Shown here piece after piece: positions 6,877 through 14,301 of a DNA stretch of 64,000 nt (the stretch's first letter is position 1; every line of letters begins with the position of its first letter). The translations under genes were made by a program, and so were the position numbers. Origin of the DNA: a virus; the IMG/VR virus record IMGVR_UViG_3300042691_012890, positions 1 through 64,000 of that record. One strand, given 5' to 3'. Under the pieces are notes generated by a model that made no database searches, was not told the origin of the DNA, and worked only from the letters and a program-made list of their open reading frames with translations.

Positions 6877-7986
6877 CTACTCCACTCTTAGAAGTATTGT
6901 GTCCTTGTTGATTCGACCATTCAACTCGCTGGACTTAGAATTAATCTCGCCCATGACCTTACGCAATACAATCTTGCCTCCGTCCAAAACTCGCGGAAGA
7001 ACGTCTTTTGGCTTCCGTAGAGTTTTGCCGATGGACTCACCATATTTATAGTTCTCGATCGCCGAACCCTTGACACCAAGACCAGCCTGATCAGCCGCTA
7101 CATAGACGCCAAGTTTACGAGTCTTGACGTTATATACCCATAACTTTTCAGCACCCATGATGCGAACAGGGTCGATTGAGACCAACTTGTTCTCTGTATC
7201 TTCCTTCTTAAATTTAAGATTCTTGACCTTCTTCTCAAAGGAGATGGGCTTCTTCTTGCGCGGCTTACGAGCAGCATTCTTGTTAGATGCCAGTTTCTCA
7301 GCATCTGTGGCAAACAACAAAAAGAGATTCGCAGCGTGGAGATATTCCTTGTGAGAACGCGGATATGATTCCTTGATGTATTCGTCAGTCTTGCGACCTT
7401 CAATAATACTCACCCATTCCTTGGCTCGCTGCCGACAATACTCAGCAATCTTCGCTGCATGCATTGGCTTGACTTCGTTCTCGATCATCCATGTATATGG
7501 ATCAAAGTCCTCGGGAGAATTCTTATGCCAAAACTCATCAAACTTGGCTTCCAGTTCCATGATGAAATAATCGGTCTTGGCAGTCACACGCTCTTGAATT
7601 GAAACAACGTTGCTTGTATCCACAACAACAGTTGCAAGACCACGTTCTTGTACGATCTTATCAAGACGCGCAAGAAACTCTTTCATGCGATCGCCGAAAT
7701 TGATAAGAGTATTATCAGGAACAAGTGCTCCGCGATCCAAACATCGCGCAAGCCAACCGTCAACAATATTCCAAGAGTCGTTGAGATACTGCGCTGCTTG
7801 TATTTGCAGCGGAGTGATCATCTGTTCTTTTGCAAGATATTCTAACAAATACTTTCTTGCATCTTTGTTAGTCTTGTTGTGATTGTACCATTGAAACGCT
7901 CGCACCAATTCAAACTGTGTGCAAGGACTTTTTGCGTTGGAATCCCAAGTAGGCTCGGGAACAACCTTTGGAATAAATTTTGCCAT
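6877..7986 (-). CDS. Conserved large phage protein of unknown function, 369 aa
   Basis: A mostly helical cytoplasmic protein with a Lys/Arg-rich linker (ARKPRKKKPISFEKKVKNLKFK, about residues 240-262) and a beta-rich C-terminal third (IMGAEKLWVYNVKTRKLGVYVAA). Comparable proteins occur in T4-like aquatic phages; I know no function. The basic linker hints at nucleic acid contact. Its own promoter lies immediately upstream. Confidence 0.75.
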   Translation of the reverse strand: MAKFIPKVVPEPTWDSNAKSPCTQFELVRAFQWYNHNKTNKDARKYLLEYLAKEQMITPLQIQAAQYLNDSWNIVDGWLARCLDRGALVPDNTLINFGDRMKEFLARLDKIVQERGLATVVVDTSNVVSIQERVTAKTDYFIMELEAKFDEFWHKNSPEDFDPYTWMIENEVKPMHAAKIAEYCRQRAKEWVSIIEGRKTDEYIKESYPRSHKEYLHAANLFLLFATDAEKLASNKNAARKPRKKKPISFEKKVKNLKFKKEDTENKLVSIDPVRIMGAEKLWVYNVKTRKLGVYVAADQAGLGVKGSAIENYKYGESIGKTLRKPKDVLPRVLDGGKIVLRKVMGEINSKSSELNGRINKDTILLRVE

Positions 7987-7995
7987 AACTTATAT

Positions 7996-8024
7996 ATTGT
8001 ACCTTAACAATTTTAAAAAGTCAA
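7996..8024 (-). promoter_or_regulatory. Sigma70-type promoter P6
   Basis: TTGACT (8019-8024), 17-nt spacer, TACAAT (7996-8001). Nine bases separate the -10 from the ATG of the 369-aa protein gene, so the mRNA leader would be only two or three bases. The upstream box of P1-P5 is absent here. Confidence 0.7.
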
Positions 8025-8032
8025 CTCAACAA

Positions 8033-8380
8033 TTATTGCTGTCGAATCTCATCCAAAATCTTTTGTTGCTCGGCGAGTTCGGCAGCCAGCGCCGCATCCT
8101 TCGCAACCCACGCCGCATCCTTCGCAGCCCACGCCACATTCCGTGCCGCAACCCACGCCGCATCCGCCGCAGTCCACGCCGCATCCGCCGCAGCCCCTGC
8201 CGCAACCTGTGCTGCGCGCAACTCCTCGTCCGTCGCTTCGCCATGGGCGTAACGCTCGGCAACATCCAATGCAGCAATAGACCGTGGATCAGTCATCAGA
8301 TGCTGTACTCGCCTTGCACAACGGACGGCGAATAGTCGTAGTTGCTTGTCTGATAATCCTTCAAGATTTATGTCAGTCAT
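8033..8380 (-). CDS. Ala-rich heptad-repeat protein, copy 2
   Basis: This 115-aa protein is a paralogue of the one at 2017-2436. The first ~60 residues are nearly identical ([22 protein letters not shown]), as is the tail ([11 protein letters not shown]). The Ala-rich middle is shorter and has different units (AADAAW, TAADAAW, VAARNVAW). It starts inside the stop of the upstream gene. Function is unknown. Confidence 0.8.
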   Translation of the reverse strand: MTDINLEGLSDKQLRLFAVRCARRVQHLMTDPRSIAALDVAERYAHGEATDEELRAAQVAAGAAADAAWTAADAAWVAARNVAWAAKDAAWVAKDAALAAELAEQQKILDEIRQQ

Positions 8381-8565
8381 CGCATATTTCCTGTGCGCTG
8401 AAACACGGTAAATCCAAATACTTGAATGACAAAGGTATACTGTTCCTTGTCAAACCATTCGTAACGGCGGACTTGAACGACAGCAAATTCATTGATCATG
8501 ATGGCAAAGTAGTCGTGCCACCGTATATGATTTTTGAATTCGTTGTAATTTCGCAATTTAAACAT
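8377..8565 (-). CDS. Hypothetical protein, 62 aa
   Basis: The start MFKLRNYNEF at 8565 is chosen because GGA lies 8 nt upstream. It is rich in aromatic residues with alternating hydrophobicity, suggesting a small beta-structured domain. No family recognised. It is coupled to the AAA+ ATPase gene upstream and the Ala-rich gene downstream. Confidence 0.6.
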   Translation of the reverse strand: MFKLRNYNEFKNHIRWHDYFAIMINEFAVVQVRRYEWFDKEQYTFVIQVFGFTVFQRTGNMR

Positions 8566-8577
8566 TTTGTTTTCCAA

Positions 8578-9456
8578 TTAAGCAGCGCGGAAGCAAGTCT
8601 GCTTCGCCAACTTTTGCCAGTTGCTCTTGTCCATCTTATACAGACCAGAGATCTTGACAACCATTCGCAGCGACAACTCACGCAAACGGTCAACGTTGTT
8701 TTCGATAAACTGCATGATCAGCGTTTCGTCGATGGTGTTCAGACCACGCGACTTCAGCATACCGCCACGCACAACTTGCTTGATGCGAACAAGATAATCC
8801 ATCTTGGTCTTCATCGCAAGATCCAGATAGTGCGAACGAGACACAAGAGCCTCAAAGTGCGGAGCCAACTTGTTACCCGAAGCGATGAGCGAGTCGAAGT
8901 CGTAGTTGGTGATGAAGATGATCGAACCCTCGAATTCAAACTTCTCAGGAATATTTTCGCCATCTTCATCCGACTCACGCTCGAGTGAACGCGACAACCA
9001 GTGAAGAACGCGACGATCCGTAGAATCGCAAGCACCCTTCAGAAGATTCATGCTGACGTCATCATGAAAGATGGAGTCAGAGTCATCGAACACAAGAACG
9101 CTGTTCGAGAACCGAGTTTCGTACAGCAACTTGTAGAGCGCAAGAGGACGAACGTAACCCTTGATGTATACTACGTTATGACCCTTGGACTCGAGTTCCG
9201 CCATCTTGGCTTCGACCGTGAAGGACTTACCAAGACCAGCGGGACCAGAAACGATCAGCGATCGGTTGATGCCCTTGCCCGTTGCTTCGGACATAATTTC
9301 GAGAGCCTCGAATCGATCCTTCAACTTGGCTTCGATCTCGACCACCGACTCAACCCGAACAGGCTGAACGAAGGCAGGAGAAGAAGAAACCTTGATTCCA
9401 GCAAGACGACGCTTGCGAGTGTTACGGAAACCGTTCTTAGGTACACCACGAGGCAT
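8578..9456 (-). CDS. AAA+ family ATPase, phage type
   Basis: A Walker A motif GPAGLGKS (residues 71-78), a Walker B LVFDDSD (121-127) and a sensor-1-like Asn (ITNYD, about 184) define a single AAA+ module. The N-terminal 30 residues are basic. It is smaller than a clamp loader subunit and lacks an SRC motif, so it is not gp44. Comparable single-domain ATPases occur in cyanophage-type T4-like genomes without assigned function. It is preceded by a leaderless 8-codon reading frame whose stop overlaps its ATG (TAATG), and transcribed from promoter P3. Confidence 0.85.
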   Translation of the reverse strand: MPRGVPKNGFRNTRKRRLAGIKVSSSPAFVQPVRVESVVEIEAKLKDRFEALEIMSEATGKGINRSLIVSGPAGLGKSFTVEAKMAELESKGHNVVYIKGYVRPLALYKLLYETRFSNSVLVFDDSDSIFHDDVSMNLLKGACDSTDRRVLHWLSRSLERESDEDGENIPEKFEFEGSIIFITNYDFDSLIASGNKLAPHFEALVSRSHYLDLAMKTKMDYLVRIKQVVRGGMLKSRGLNTIDETLIMQFIENNVDRLRELSLRMVVKISGLYKMDKSNWQKLAKQTCFRAA

Positions 9457-9482
9457 TAGACTTTCACCTTATCATTTATCAT
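9456..9482 (-). CDS. Leaderless 8-codon leader peptide (MINDKVKV)
   Basis: The ATG lies six bases after the -10 of P3, the same spacing as the ATGs behind P2 and P4. The frame ends in TAATG, overlapping the ATPase start, and AAGGTG inside it is the ATPase SD. This suggests translational coupling. Too short for homology. Confidence 0.45.
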   Translation of the reverse strand: MINDKVKV

Positions 9483-9488
9483 ACAACT

Positions 9489-9550
9489 ATTATGCGCTTT
9501 TTCTTGTAAAAAGGCAATAGTAAAAACCCTAATGAAATTAATGACTTACA
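9489..9550 (-). promoter_or_regulatory. Early-type promoter P3 with upstream box
   Basis: -35 TTGCCT (9512-9517), 17-nt spacer, -10 CATAAT (9489-9494), upstream box GTAAGTCATTAATTTCATTA (~9530-9549). The box overlaps the last codons of the upstream gene. Confidence 0.8.
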
Positions 9551-9744
9551 GTCGGCGGCTGGCTGGCGGCTGCGCCGATATACGCTGAAATCTCTACCAG
9601 AAAATCTAAAAGTTCGGCGACCGTTGCGGTCTCGGGTGCCTGCGTCGGGTAGTCGAATCCGTGCGCTATCGCGTCGGGCTTGAGTGCGTTAATGCGTTGG
9701 ATAATTTGCGCTTTAACCTGCGCGTCGGTGTTTTCGTTTATCAT
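9538..9744 (-). CDS. Hypothetical protein, 68 aa, leaderless start
   Basis: It begins MINENTDAQVKAQIIQRIN and is helical with an Ala-rich C-terminal part. The ATG follows the -10 of P4 by six bases and has no SD. The last three codons and the stop coincide with the upstream box of P3. Function unknown. Confidence 0.65.
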   Translation of the reverse strand: MINENTDAQVKAQIIQRINALKPDAIAHGFDYPTQAPETATVAELLDFLVEISAYIGAAASQPPTVSH

Positions 9745-9750
9745 AGAAGT

Positions 9751-9812
9751 ATTATGCGTGATTTTACCGAAAAAGTAAAGGGTGAAAACCCTAATGAAAT
9801 CAATAACTTACG
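9751..9812 (-). promoter_or_regulatory. Early-type promoter P4 with upstream box
   Basis: -35 TTTACT (9774-9779), 17-nt spacer, -10 CATAAT (9751-9756), upstream box CGTAAGTTATTGATTTCATT (~9793-9812). The downstream ATG is six bases from the -10. Confidence 0.8.
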
Positions 9813-9863
9813 CCATCCCCTAGAACCGCATTAAAAGCCCGAGGGGAGGCGCAGGGTTTACCC

Positions 9864-10067
9864 TTACTCAGTTATGATATCGGTGCTCCCGCCGCTCCCA
9901 TAGTCTGTAATTTCCTCGACCCACCGAGTCTTTTCCTTCTCGCGGTATAGGTCGAGCGCCTTCTTACGGTTCTTGGTCGTCAGGATTTTTTTATTCCCGT
10001 TGACCCGTTCCCCCGTAATCGGGTGGTTGACTCGCGCGTTTTCGTAAACTTCGTAATATATTTTCAT
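9864..10067 (-). CDS. Hypothetical protein, 67 aa
   Basis: MKIYYEVYENARVNHPITGERV followed by a basic central stretch (KKILTTKNRKKALDLYREKEKTRW). Possibly a small DNA- or RNA-binding protein by charge alone. It stands alone behind P5 with a very short or absent leader (ATG 10 bases after the -10). Confidence 0.65.
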   Translation of the reverse strand: MKIYYEVYENARVNHPITGERVNGNKKILTTKNRKKALDLYREKEKTRWVEEITDYGSGGSTDIITE

Positions 10068-10077
10068 AGTATCAGAT

Positions 10078-10167
10078 ATTATGCGCCTTTTCGCCTAAAA
10101 AGGCAATAGTAAAAACTCTAATGAAATCAATAACTTACGAAAACCCTAATAAAATCAATAACTTACG
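10078..10167 (-). promoter_or_regulatory. Early-type promoter P5 with two tandem upstream boxes
   Basis: -35 TTGCCT (10101-10106), 17-nt spacer, -10 CATAAT (10078-10083). The box CGTAAGTTATTGATTTCATT occurs once at ~10120-10139 and again, as CGTAAGTTATTGATTTTATT, at ~10148-10167, with a period of 28 bases. Two copies suggest a protein-binding site or a doubled UP-like element. Confidence 0.8.
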
Positions 10168-10175
10168 TCAGAAAT

Positions 10176-10203
10176 GAAAAGAGGGACCGAAGTCCCTCTT
10201 TTC
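10176..10203 (-). terminator. UUCG-capped intrinsic terminator of the phosphate cassette
   Basis: A perfect 12-bp stem (GAAAAGAGGGAC/GTCCCTCTTTTC) with loop TTCG on the minus strand, running into T-rich sequence, 20 bp past the porin stop. The U-rich 3' arm makes it a good intrinsic terminator; the flanking A-tract allows some bidirectional function. Confidence 0.85.
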
Positions 10204-10224
10204 AATCTCTAGTAGCAGACTAGA

Positions 10225-11406
10225 TTAGAACGCAAAGTTCAGATCAAGTTGTAGTCGCTTATAATCGCGATCTAGAACATTCTTTCCATTGATCACAACT
10301 GGCACATCATTGTTAGTCTTATTCACCATGTAAGTGGCGTTCAACTTCCAATTCTTAGCAACCTGATAAACGCCGCGAAGTGCGTATCCGTCGCCATCTG
10401 TGTTACCAGCAGCGAAGTCTGAGTCAATCCATTGACCAAACAATGCATCCTTTTCTACCTTCTGAGAAACTACACCAACTTCCCATGAATTTGGAAGTGA
10501 TGCTTTTCCGAGGGTGACTCCGTATGCAAGTGCCTTGTTGAGTTTGGCTGCTTTTGCATTTTCTGCCCAATCAACAAATACTGTTACTGGATAATCAGCA
10601 ACAACTGTTGAAAGTTCAGCAAGTGCATTGCGGACTTCAAATTCATTAGCAAGGCATGTAGCAACTCCAGCAGCACATCCAGTTGTTTTGGTCGTGTTGC
10701 CAAAGAAACCACCTGCAGCACCTGACTGCACAACTGCTTGATTCTTCACTGCGCGATGGTTTGTTTGACCAACGGCAACAACATAAGCAGTTTCGTCATT
10801 GAGTTTTCCACGTAGACCAACTTGCATTGCAACTGCTGTTGAATCAACTGCTGAGCCACGCTCAACGAGATCAAACATTGCAGCATTTACAAATGCGCCT
10901 GTTGGTGCGTGATTAAACGCAAGAGCAGCACCCTCTGGATTAATATCCTTGTCAACGAAATAAGATGTCGTTGTAACAAGAGGTTGCTTCATCTTACCAA
11001 GTGTAACCTTGGATACTGCGTTTGGTGCCCACTCAACATATGCTAGATCGAGATCAAGTGCCTTTCGTGAATTGACATCACCAAGTGTTTGATTGCTTGA
11101 ACGAGCATCTCCATTTTCTGTTGTAGCAAATTGAAAACCTGCTCTTACAGTTGGATTTACTTCAGCATCAAAACCAAGACGAACACGAACACGACTACGA
11201 TTGCGCTCAACTGCAAGTGCTTGATCGATGTTCTCGTTTCTTACACGAAAATCACCTTTCCACTTCCAGCGAAGTGCAATGTCTTTAGCGAACGCATCTG
11301 ACAAACCATCTACTGCTTGTTGAATTTCAGCAGAGTCTGCAGCATGTGTCACGCTTCCGACGAGTAATGATCCCAAAATAACTAATGATTGAATTGCTTT
11401 ACGCAT
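10225..11406 (-). CDS. Outer-membrane porin (putative porin family)
   Basis: A 393-aa beta-barrel-type protein with a classic signal peptide (MRKAIQSLVILGSLLVGSVTHA|AD) and a C-terminus ending LQLDLNFAF, the aromatic-terminal strand signature recognised by the BAM machinery. A helical linker (residues 25-45) is followed by alternating amphipathic strands (DFRVRNENI, RSRVRVRLGFDAE, RAGFQFATTE). It most resembles the 'putative porin' group of beta- and gammaproteobacteria. Next to pstS it may enlarge anion uptake in the infected cell; alternatively it could alter receptor display or block superinfection. An SD AAGGAG precedes the start. Confidence 0.85.
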   Translation of the reverse strand: MRKAIQSLVILGSLLVGSVTHAADSAEIQQAVDGLSDAFAKDIALRWKWKGDFRVRNENIDQALAVERNRSRVRVRLGFDAEVNPTVRAGFQFATTENGDARSSNQTLGDVNSRKALDLDLAYVEWAPNAVSKVTLGKMKQPLVTTTSYFVDKDINPEGAALAFNHAPTGAFVNAAMFDLVERGSAVDSTAVAMQVGLRGKLNDETAYVVAVGQTNHRAVKNQAVVQSGAAGGFFGNTTKTTGCAAGVATCLANEFEVRNALAELSTVVADYPVTVFVDWAENAKAAKLNKALAYGVTLGKASLPNSWEVGVVSQKVEKDALFGQWIDSDFAAGNTDGDGYALRGVYQVAKNWKLNATYMVNKTNNDVPVVINGKNVLDRDYKRLQLDLNFAF

Positions 11407-11432
11407 ATCTTTCTCCTTGTTGCGCCACGAAA

Positions 11433-12467
11433 TTATGGCTTAAAGTTTTTCATATTATTGACATCAGCACGCACTTTCGTAAGTGCTGACTTTTCAAGAG
11501 CAACAAGACCACGGTCAGTTAGATAACCTTCCTCACCGATTGCCTTATCACTCACATACTCAGCCATGAATTCTTTCAAACCAGGAATCACACCGATGTG
11601 TGCTTTCTTGACATAAACGAACAATGGTCGAGATGTAGGATATTTAGCGGAGGCGATTGTTTCGAAAGTAGGCTCAATCCCATCAATCTTCAAACCCTTT
11701 AGTTTATCTGCGTTCTCTTCCAAGAATGAGAAACCGAAAATACCAACAGCGTTTGAATTGGTTGCAAGTTTTTGCGCAATCAAATTATCATTTTCACCTG
11801 CTTCAATATAAGCACCATCTTCGCGGATAGTGTGGCAAACTCTCTTGTATCTTTTTTCATCAATATCTTTGAGTGACTTGATCCAAGAGAATTGCTGGCA
11901 TCCTGCTTCCATAAACAATTCAGCAAATGAATCGCGTGTGCCAGAAGTTGGCGGTGGTCCAAGAACTTCAATCTTCATTGCTGGAAGTGCAGGATTTACA
12001 TCCTTCCATGTTTTGTTTGGATTGGCAATCAATTCAGTTGGATTTGATGGATTTGGAATCTGCTTTGCGAGAGCAAGGTAAACATCCTTGCGAGTAAGCG
12101 CACTGAGTTTGCCTTTCTTTGATTCTGAAATCGTAAGACCATCGAAACCAATCTTGATCTCAATAATATCTTTCACACCATTCTGTGAGCATGTAACAAA
12201 TTCACCAGCCTTCATGCGGCGTGATGCATTGACAGCATCTGGAAACTGTGGACCAACACCGTTACAGAACAACTTGATGCCACCACCTGTGCCTGTTGAT
12301 TCAACTTTAGGTGACTTGAACTTTCCAGCACGACCGAACTGCTCAGCGACTGTTGTTGTAAATGGATAAACTGTTGATGATCCGACTACTGCGATTTGAT
12401 CTCTGCCTTGCGCATATGATGCAACAGATAATGTTGACAATGCAATAACTGCTAATAATTTTTTCAT
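11433..12467 (-). CDS. pstS: PstS-like periplasmic phosphate-binding protein
   Basis: 344 aa with signal peptide MKKLLAVIALSTLSVASYA. The mature N-terminus IAVVGSSTVYPFTTTVAEQF, the TGTGGGIKLFC loop, the NASRRM segment and GPPPTSGTRDSFAEL match the ligand-binding loops of PstS-type proteins (S-STV-PF, TGTGGG, SGTR). PstS captures phosphate for the host PstCAB transporter. Phage pstS genes are known from cyanophages; this version is of a proteobacterial type. The SD AAGGAG is good. No convincing Pho box was found by eye. Confidence 0.88.
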   Translation of the reverse strand: MKKLLAVIALSTLSVASYAQGRDQIAVVGSSTVYPFTTTVAEQFGRAGKFKSPKVESTGTGGGIKLFCNGVGPQFPDAVNASRRMKAGEFVTCSQNGVKDIIEIKIGFDGLTISESKKGKLSALTRKDVYLALAKQIPNPSNPTELIANPNKTWKDVNPALPAMKIEVLGPPPTSGTRDSFAELFMEAGCQQFSWIKSLKDIDEKRYKRVCHTIREDGAYIEAGENDNLIAQKLATNSNAVGIFGFSFLEENADKLKGLKIDGIEPTFETIASAKYPTSRPLFVYVKKAHIGVIPGLKEFMAEYVSDKAIGEEGYLTDRGLVALEKSALTKVRADVNNMKNFKP

Positions 12468-12492
12468 TTCTGACTCCTTCGTTTAGATTATA

Positions 12493-13266
12493 TTACAAAA
12501 ATTTTTCAATTTTTTTACGCTTATCGATATTGTGAAGATAATTCACAATCTCCCAAGATCCATCATGATTCTCGACCAATGCTGTGCATGATTCAACCCA
12601 GTCACCATCGTTCATGTATTCAATACCATTGATTTCCTTGATTGCTGCTTTGTGAACGTGTCCGCAAATAACACCCTGTGTATTATATTTCCTGCAGTAG
12701 TCTGTGATGAGAACTTCAAAATCAGACATAAATGCAACTGCTTCTTTTGTTTTATTTTTTAGATATGCACTCAAACTCCAATATGGCATATTGAGTTTAG
12801 TGCGGAGTTTATTCAATCCATGATTGATGCTCAAAAGTATATCATAAAACCAATCGCCAACATGATACAACCAAGAAAGTTTTGTTGCAAGAGCAGCATC
12901 AAATAAATCGCCATGAATTACCATATATCTCTTGCCATTGATTGCATTATAGCGGCATTGATTGACTAGTTCGATATTACCAAAATGAATATCGTACGGC
13001 AGAAGATCGCGGAAAGAATCATCGTGATTGCCTACAACATAGATAACCTTCGTTCCATTTTTTGCTGCTTTGAGAATTTTACGAATCACATCAGTGTGTG
13101 ATTGCAACCAAAAGAATTTTCTCTTGAGTCGCCAGCCATCAATAATGTCACCGACTAGGAATAGATTTTCGCAAGTATTTTCTTTTAGAAAATCAGAAAG
13201 TAATTCAGCCTTGCATCCCTTGGAGCCGAGATGGACATCGGAGATAAAGATTGATTTGTATTGCAT
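12493..13266 (-). CDS. Calcineurin-like metallophosphoesterase (LpxH-like)
   Basis: A 257-aa protein with the five metal-binding blocks in order: SDVHLGS (D10, H12), VGDIIDGW (D40), GNHDD (N80, H81), IHGDLFD (H118) and CGHVHKA. This architecture matches the UDP-2,3-diacylglucosamine pyrophosphatase-like group. The true LpxH substrate is not assured; related proteins hydrolyse other phosphoesters. As first gene of a unit with pstS and porin genes it could release phosphate or remodel lipid A. No signal peptide, hence cytoplasmic. Its SD is embedded in a small hairpin. Confidence 0.82.
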   Translation of the reverse strand: MQYKSIFISDVHLGSKGCKAELLSDFLKENTCENLFLVGDIIDGWRLKRKFFWLQSHTDVIRKILKAAKNGTKVIYVVGNHDDSFRDLLPYDIHFGNIELVNQCRYNAINGKRYMVIHGDLFDAALATKLSWLYHVGDWFYDILLSINHGLNKLRTKLNMPYWSLSAYLKNKTKEAVAFMSDFEVLITDYCRKYNTQGVICGHVHKAAIKEINGIEYMNDGDWVESCTALVENHDGSWEIVNYLHNIDKRKKIEKFL

Positions 13267-13270
13267 TAGA

Positions 13271-13286
13271 GACTCCTGATGGAGTC
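13271..13286 (-). promoter_or_regulatory. Hairpin that pairs the SD of the phosphoesterase gene
   Basis: GACTCC-ATCA-GGAGTC is a perfect 6-bp hairpin whose 3' arm contains the SD AGGAG, five bases before the ATG region. It could lower initiation or act as an RNA switch. A TATAAT lies just upstream without a good -35, which could indicate an activator-dependent promoter. Confidence 0.4.
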
Positions 13287-13305
13287 ATTATATAGAGAAA
13301 AGATA

Positions 13306-13503
13306 TTACCGTTGTATTACGAAATGGGGGTCATCTTGTAAATGTACGAAAAAAGTTTTCAGCCCATCAACTTGCTGAACATAACCCCATGGTCCTGGAC
13401 GTTTTGAAGAATAGTGAGAGTCCATTTTGCGAATGAGAAACCATTCGCTTCCGTACATCTGCAAGAACTGCAGTCCGTATTTTGTTTTTGGTTGTAGAAT
13501 CAT
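13306..13503 (-). CDS. Hypothetical protein, 65 aa
   Basis: MILQPKTKYGLQFLQMYGSEWFLIRKMDS..., basic and aromatic, ending FVHLQDDPHFVIQR. No family recognised. It lies behind a late-type CTAAATA motif at 13622, upstream of the phosphate cassette. Confidence 0.55.
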   Translation of the reverse strand: MILQPKTKYGLQFLQMYGSEWFLIRKMDSHYSSKRPGPWGYVQQVDGLKTFFVHLQDDPHFVIQR

Positions 13504-13632
13504 AAAGGTTTCGGTTCATCTATCGTCACGCACTGCGCAATGCGTCCTAGATTCCTCTTTTACAAAAGCAGCCATCGCTGTGCGACAAACACTACACCGA
13601 AAGGTTGTGCGGCTGGTTCGTTATTTAGTATT
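13504..13632 (-). promoter_or_regulatory. Intergenic segment with late-type motif CTAAATA
   Basis: The minus strand carries TACTAAATAACG (motif at 13622-13628), resembling the T4 late promoter TATAAATA. The rest contains an open frame encoding FRCSVCRTAMAAFVKEESRT (CxxC type) with no usable start upstream of its internal ATG. It may be a degenerate or oddly started small zinc protein. Confidence 0.35.
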
Positions 13633-13893
13633 TCATCCCATTGAAATTGACTTGACGTTTTCCACTCGGAAAGAACGCCAGCCATTCGCATTTACATCCC
13701 ATGCTGAAACAGTATTGCTATTGCTTTTCTTTTCAACCACAAGTTCACCCTTTTGCGTCGGAGCATTTGGAATGTGACTTGCTTGAAGTGTGCAAGTCAT
13801 CACTCGCTCTTCACCATTGACCTTGGTGAACGTAACAACCACGACGTTGTTCTTGAGCATATCAACTAAACCATCACGAGTAAACATAGTCAT
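13633..13893 (-). CDS. WYL_2/SH3-like small beta protein, 86 aa
   Basis: I choose the ATG at 13893 with AGGTG upstream rather than the GTG at 13902. The pattern VVVTFTKVNGEERVMTCTL followed later by AWDVNANGWRSFRVENV is the signature of a small SH3-like beta-barrel family common in T4-like phages (WYL_2). Its biochemical role is not established; nucleic acid binding is plausible. Confidence 0.75.
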   Translation of the reverse strand: MTMFTRDGLVDMLKNNVVVVTFTKVNGEERVMTCTLQASHIPNAPTQKGELVVEKKSNSNTVSAWDVNANGWRSFRVENVKSISMG

Positions 13894-13898
13894 AAGTA

Positions 13899-14279
13899 TC
13901 ACACCTGCGCTAAAATTGGTTTCAATGTTTTTTGTGGAATATCAAAATTCTTACAAGTAACTTTAATCATGTCTTTGATTGTCTTTTTTGGTATACAACC
14001 TTCCTTTACCATAAGACCATTATACCCTGCTTTCGCATAATTGTCAATAAATCTACGCACATCGCCAATATGAGCCTTCATAAACTCTGCAGTGTTTGCT
14101 GGCTCATTAGGCTTGAACGTGAAAATATTATATTTGTGTGAACCAATATCCTCATTCATTGGAGTTTCTTTGTCGTTAAACTTGTATACTGTAGTGTCAC
14201 ACTCAATTTCTTGTCCATCAGGGGAAAGTGTAAGTCCCCATAAAGCGCCATCTATTTCGTTTATTTCCTTTTCGGTCAT
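13899..14279 (-). CDS. Hypothetical protein, 126 aa
   Basis: A soluble mixed alpha/beta protein (MTEKEINEIDGALWGLTLSPDGQEIEC...). It contains several Cys and Lys residues but no recognised motif. Lies directly upstream of the WYL_2-like gene with a slight overlap. Confidence 0.65.
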   Translation of the reverse strand: MTEKEINEIDGALWGLTLSPDGQEIECDTTVYKFNDKETPMNEDIGSHKYNIFTFKPNEPANTAEFMKAHIGDVRRFIDNYAKAGYNGLMVKEGCIPKKTIKDMIKVTCKNFDIPQKTLKPILAQV

Positions 14280-14301
14280 AGTAACGCTCCTCTTTTATGT
14301 G

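Noticed and set aside
8578-9456. AAA+ ATPase as clamp loader gp44
   Set aside because: No SRC motif, and size and order of motifs do not match; it lies far from the replication genes.
9489-10167. Repeats near 9.5-10.2 kb as a CRISPR array
   Set aside because: The copies sit at unequal distances with genes between them and always precede a -35/-10 pair; there are no uniform spacers.
12493-13266. Definite LpxH assignment
   Set aside because: Metal-binding motifs fit the superfamily, but substrate residues cannot be judged by eye and the context points to phosphate metabolism.
12468-13330. Pho box upstream of pstS or the phosphoesterase gene
   Set aside because: No pair of CTGTCAT-like half sites could be found; only a TATAAT without a clear -35.
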